Shown here in pieces: positions 26,911-27,813 of a DNA stretch of 27,813 nt; within the stretch, counting starts at the first letter, position 1, and the number at the start of each line of letters is the position of its first letter. The stretch comes from an uncultured Collinsella sp. GTDB lineage: Bacteria; Actinomycetota; Coriobacteriia; Coriobacteriales; Coriobacteriaceae. The notes beneath the pieces were generated by a model that was not told the DNA's origin, did no database searches, and was given only the letters and a program-made list of their open reading frames with translations. The stretch covers positions 1-27,813 of the forward strand of contig CABUUG010000011.1 of the NCBI GenBank assembly GCA_902494605.1, given 5' to 3'. A program made the position numbers and the translations under genes.

Positions 26911-27813
26911 CTAACGCAACATATGCGCGACCAGCTCGGCGCGTGTGCCGATGCCAAGCTTTGCGTATACGCCGGATAGGCGGTTTTTGACGGTGCCCGG
27001 CGATACTCCCATATGGCGTGCGATTTCGGCGTTGGTCCACCCACGACAGGCGAGCATGGCCATGGTGAATTCCGTGGTCGTTAGATCGTCGGCCACGTCC
27101 TCGCCCGAATCGGGGTTGTGGATGCGCCGCCAGCCGTAGCTGAAGCGGTACGTGATCTCGATGATGCGAGCGAAATCGTCGGGGTATTGCGATTTCAAAC
27201 ATGCCTCGATGAGTCCCTGCAAAAGGCCGTGGTGCTCGCCAATGAGCTCGATAAGGCCGTCGGGGCGCGCAATGTTCCAAGCGGCTCCGAAGTGCGTTTT
27301 TGCGGCGTCGACGTCTTTGAGACTCATGCATGCCATGGAAGCTGCCAGGTGCAGGAACAGTTCCGAGATGGGATAGCTTCCCTGTTTCATGATCAGGGCA
27401 TTTTCCGCCATGCCCAGGCTGCGTCCGTATTCGCCGCGCAGATACAAGGCGTGCGCCATCACGTAGCTGGCGAACAGGCGCAGGCCTTCGGGCAGATGCG
27501 CCGCAAGTGGATAAAACTCTTCGGCAGAATACGGGGAAGGCAAGTGCAGCAGGACACTCGCGGCCGAGGCGAACAGGATATGCATGGCGTGGATGGAGGG
27601 CGACTCCTCGTCGGCCGGCGTATCGAGGATGCCAGTAAGGCACCGGCGGGCGTCGGCGATACGGTTGAGCGACAGACTGGCGTATCCGCAGATAAAGCAT
27701 GCGGAATAGCGCAATGCGGGATCGGTGGCGTCAAGATAGGGGCGCGCCGTCTTGGCAGCGAGGGCGGCCTGTCCGCGAAAGTACAGCGCTTCTGCCGTGG
27801 CAATGGCGTGCAA
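26911..27813 (-). CDS. LuxR-type transcriptional regulator, N-terminus off the window
   Basis: The last 300 residues of a regulator are visible; the frame is open to the window edge. About residues 1-220 are helical repeats of TPR/MalT-like character (ALYFRGQAALAAKTARPYLD, ALYLRGEYGRSLGMAENALI). The C-terminal HTH_LuxR (about 243-300) reads TEFTMAMLACRGWTNAEIAR, HMGVSPGTVKNRLSGVYAKL and GIGTRAELVAHML. The upstream part, which might hold an ATPase or sensor domain, is not visible. It lies 155 bp upstream of the surface-protein gene on the same strand, so it may regulate that gene. MalT-like regulators of this kind are numerous in Collinsella and Eggerthellaceae. Confidence 0.88.
   Translation of the reverse strand: MHAIATAEALYFRGQAALAAKTARPYLDATDPALRYSACFICGYASLSLNRIADARRCLTGILDTPADEESPSIHAMHILFASAASVLLHLPSPYSAEEFYPLAAHLPEGLRLFASYVMAHALYLRGEYGRSLGMAENALIMKQGSYPISELFLHLAASMACMSLKDVDAAKTHFGAAWNIARPDGLIELIGEHHGLLQGLIEACLKSQYPDDFARIIEITYRFSYGWRRIHNPDSGEDVADDLTTTEFTMAMLACRGWTNAEIARHMGVSPGTVKNRLSGVYAKLGIGTRAELVAHMLR

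Noticed and set aside
26756..27700. Upstream continuation of the surface-protein frame into the regulator gene
   Set aside because: The frame is open only by chance opposite or overlapping the LuxR gene. The Tat signal and GGGAG ribosome site place the true start at 26755.

Overview
The window is GC-rich chromosomal DNA. Its gene content points to a gut actinobacterium of the class Coriobacteriia, most likely Collinsella or a close relative. That placement rests on the codon bias, LPxTG-type and LAxTG-type surface proteins, a Gram-positive style lantibiotic-immunity operon, many small AAA-ATPase fragments and a divergent ParE/ParC pair. No rRNA, tRNA or CRISPR array was seen.

Layout. (1) 1-3110: the end of an integrative element, with a tyrosine integrase running off the left edge, an overlapping excisionase, a divergent protein made of two tandem HTH modules, an AT-rich orphan gene and a tandem 11-bp repeat. 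(2) 3190-4250: a GyrI-like gene behind a LexA-box promoter, then the stub of a sensor kinase. (3) 4311-9054: a leftward operon LanF-LanE-LanG-small membrane protein-response regulator-histidine kinase. It is a stand-alone lantibiotic/antimicrobial-peptide sensing and immunity module with no lantibiotic synthesis genes in view. (4) 9110-11300: a damaged zone holding TetR, YjdF-like and AAA/DUF4143 remnants around one intact ToxN/AbiQ-like toxin gene. A strong promoter and three stacked RNA hairpins lie directly before the toxin, which is the layout of a type III toxin-antitoxin locus. (5) 10853-13303: a MerR regulator divergent from a cupin/carboxymuconolactone-decarboxylase gene and an alpha/beta hydrolase, with a textbook MerR operator and the tail of a lost flavodoxin-like reductase. 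(6) 13381-16720: a sirtuin fragment, an LPATG surface protein, a flavodoxin-like iron-sulfur reductase, a long inverted repeat and an AAA ATPase without its P-loop end. (7) 16798-21324: a divergent type IIA topoisomerase B-A operon, with a perfect LexA-box sequence and a long palindrome upstream. (8) 21386-22339: an autoregulation-type XRE repressor and membrane-protein pair. (9) 22388-27813: a 1455-residue Tat-exported, LAGTG-tailed surface protein and the C-terminal part of a LuxR-type regulator.

Themes. Two LexA-type sites sit before genes related to DNA topology (a GyrI-like protein and ParE-like topoisomerase). At least seven truncated genes cluster between 3.9 and 16.7 kb, so the region is a deletion hot spot. 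The best candidate for something undescribed is the structured RNA plus ToxN-like toxin at 9243-9851.
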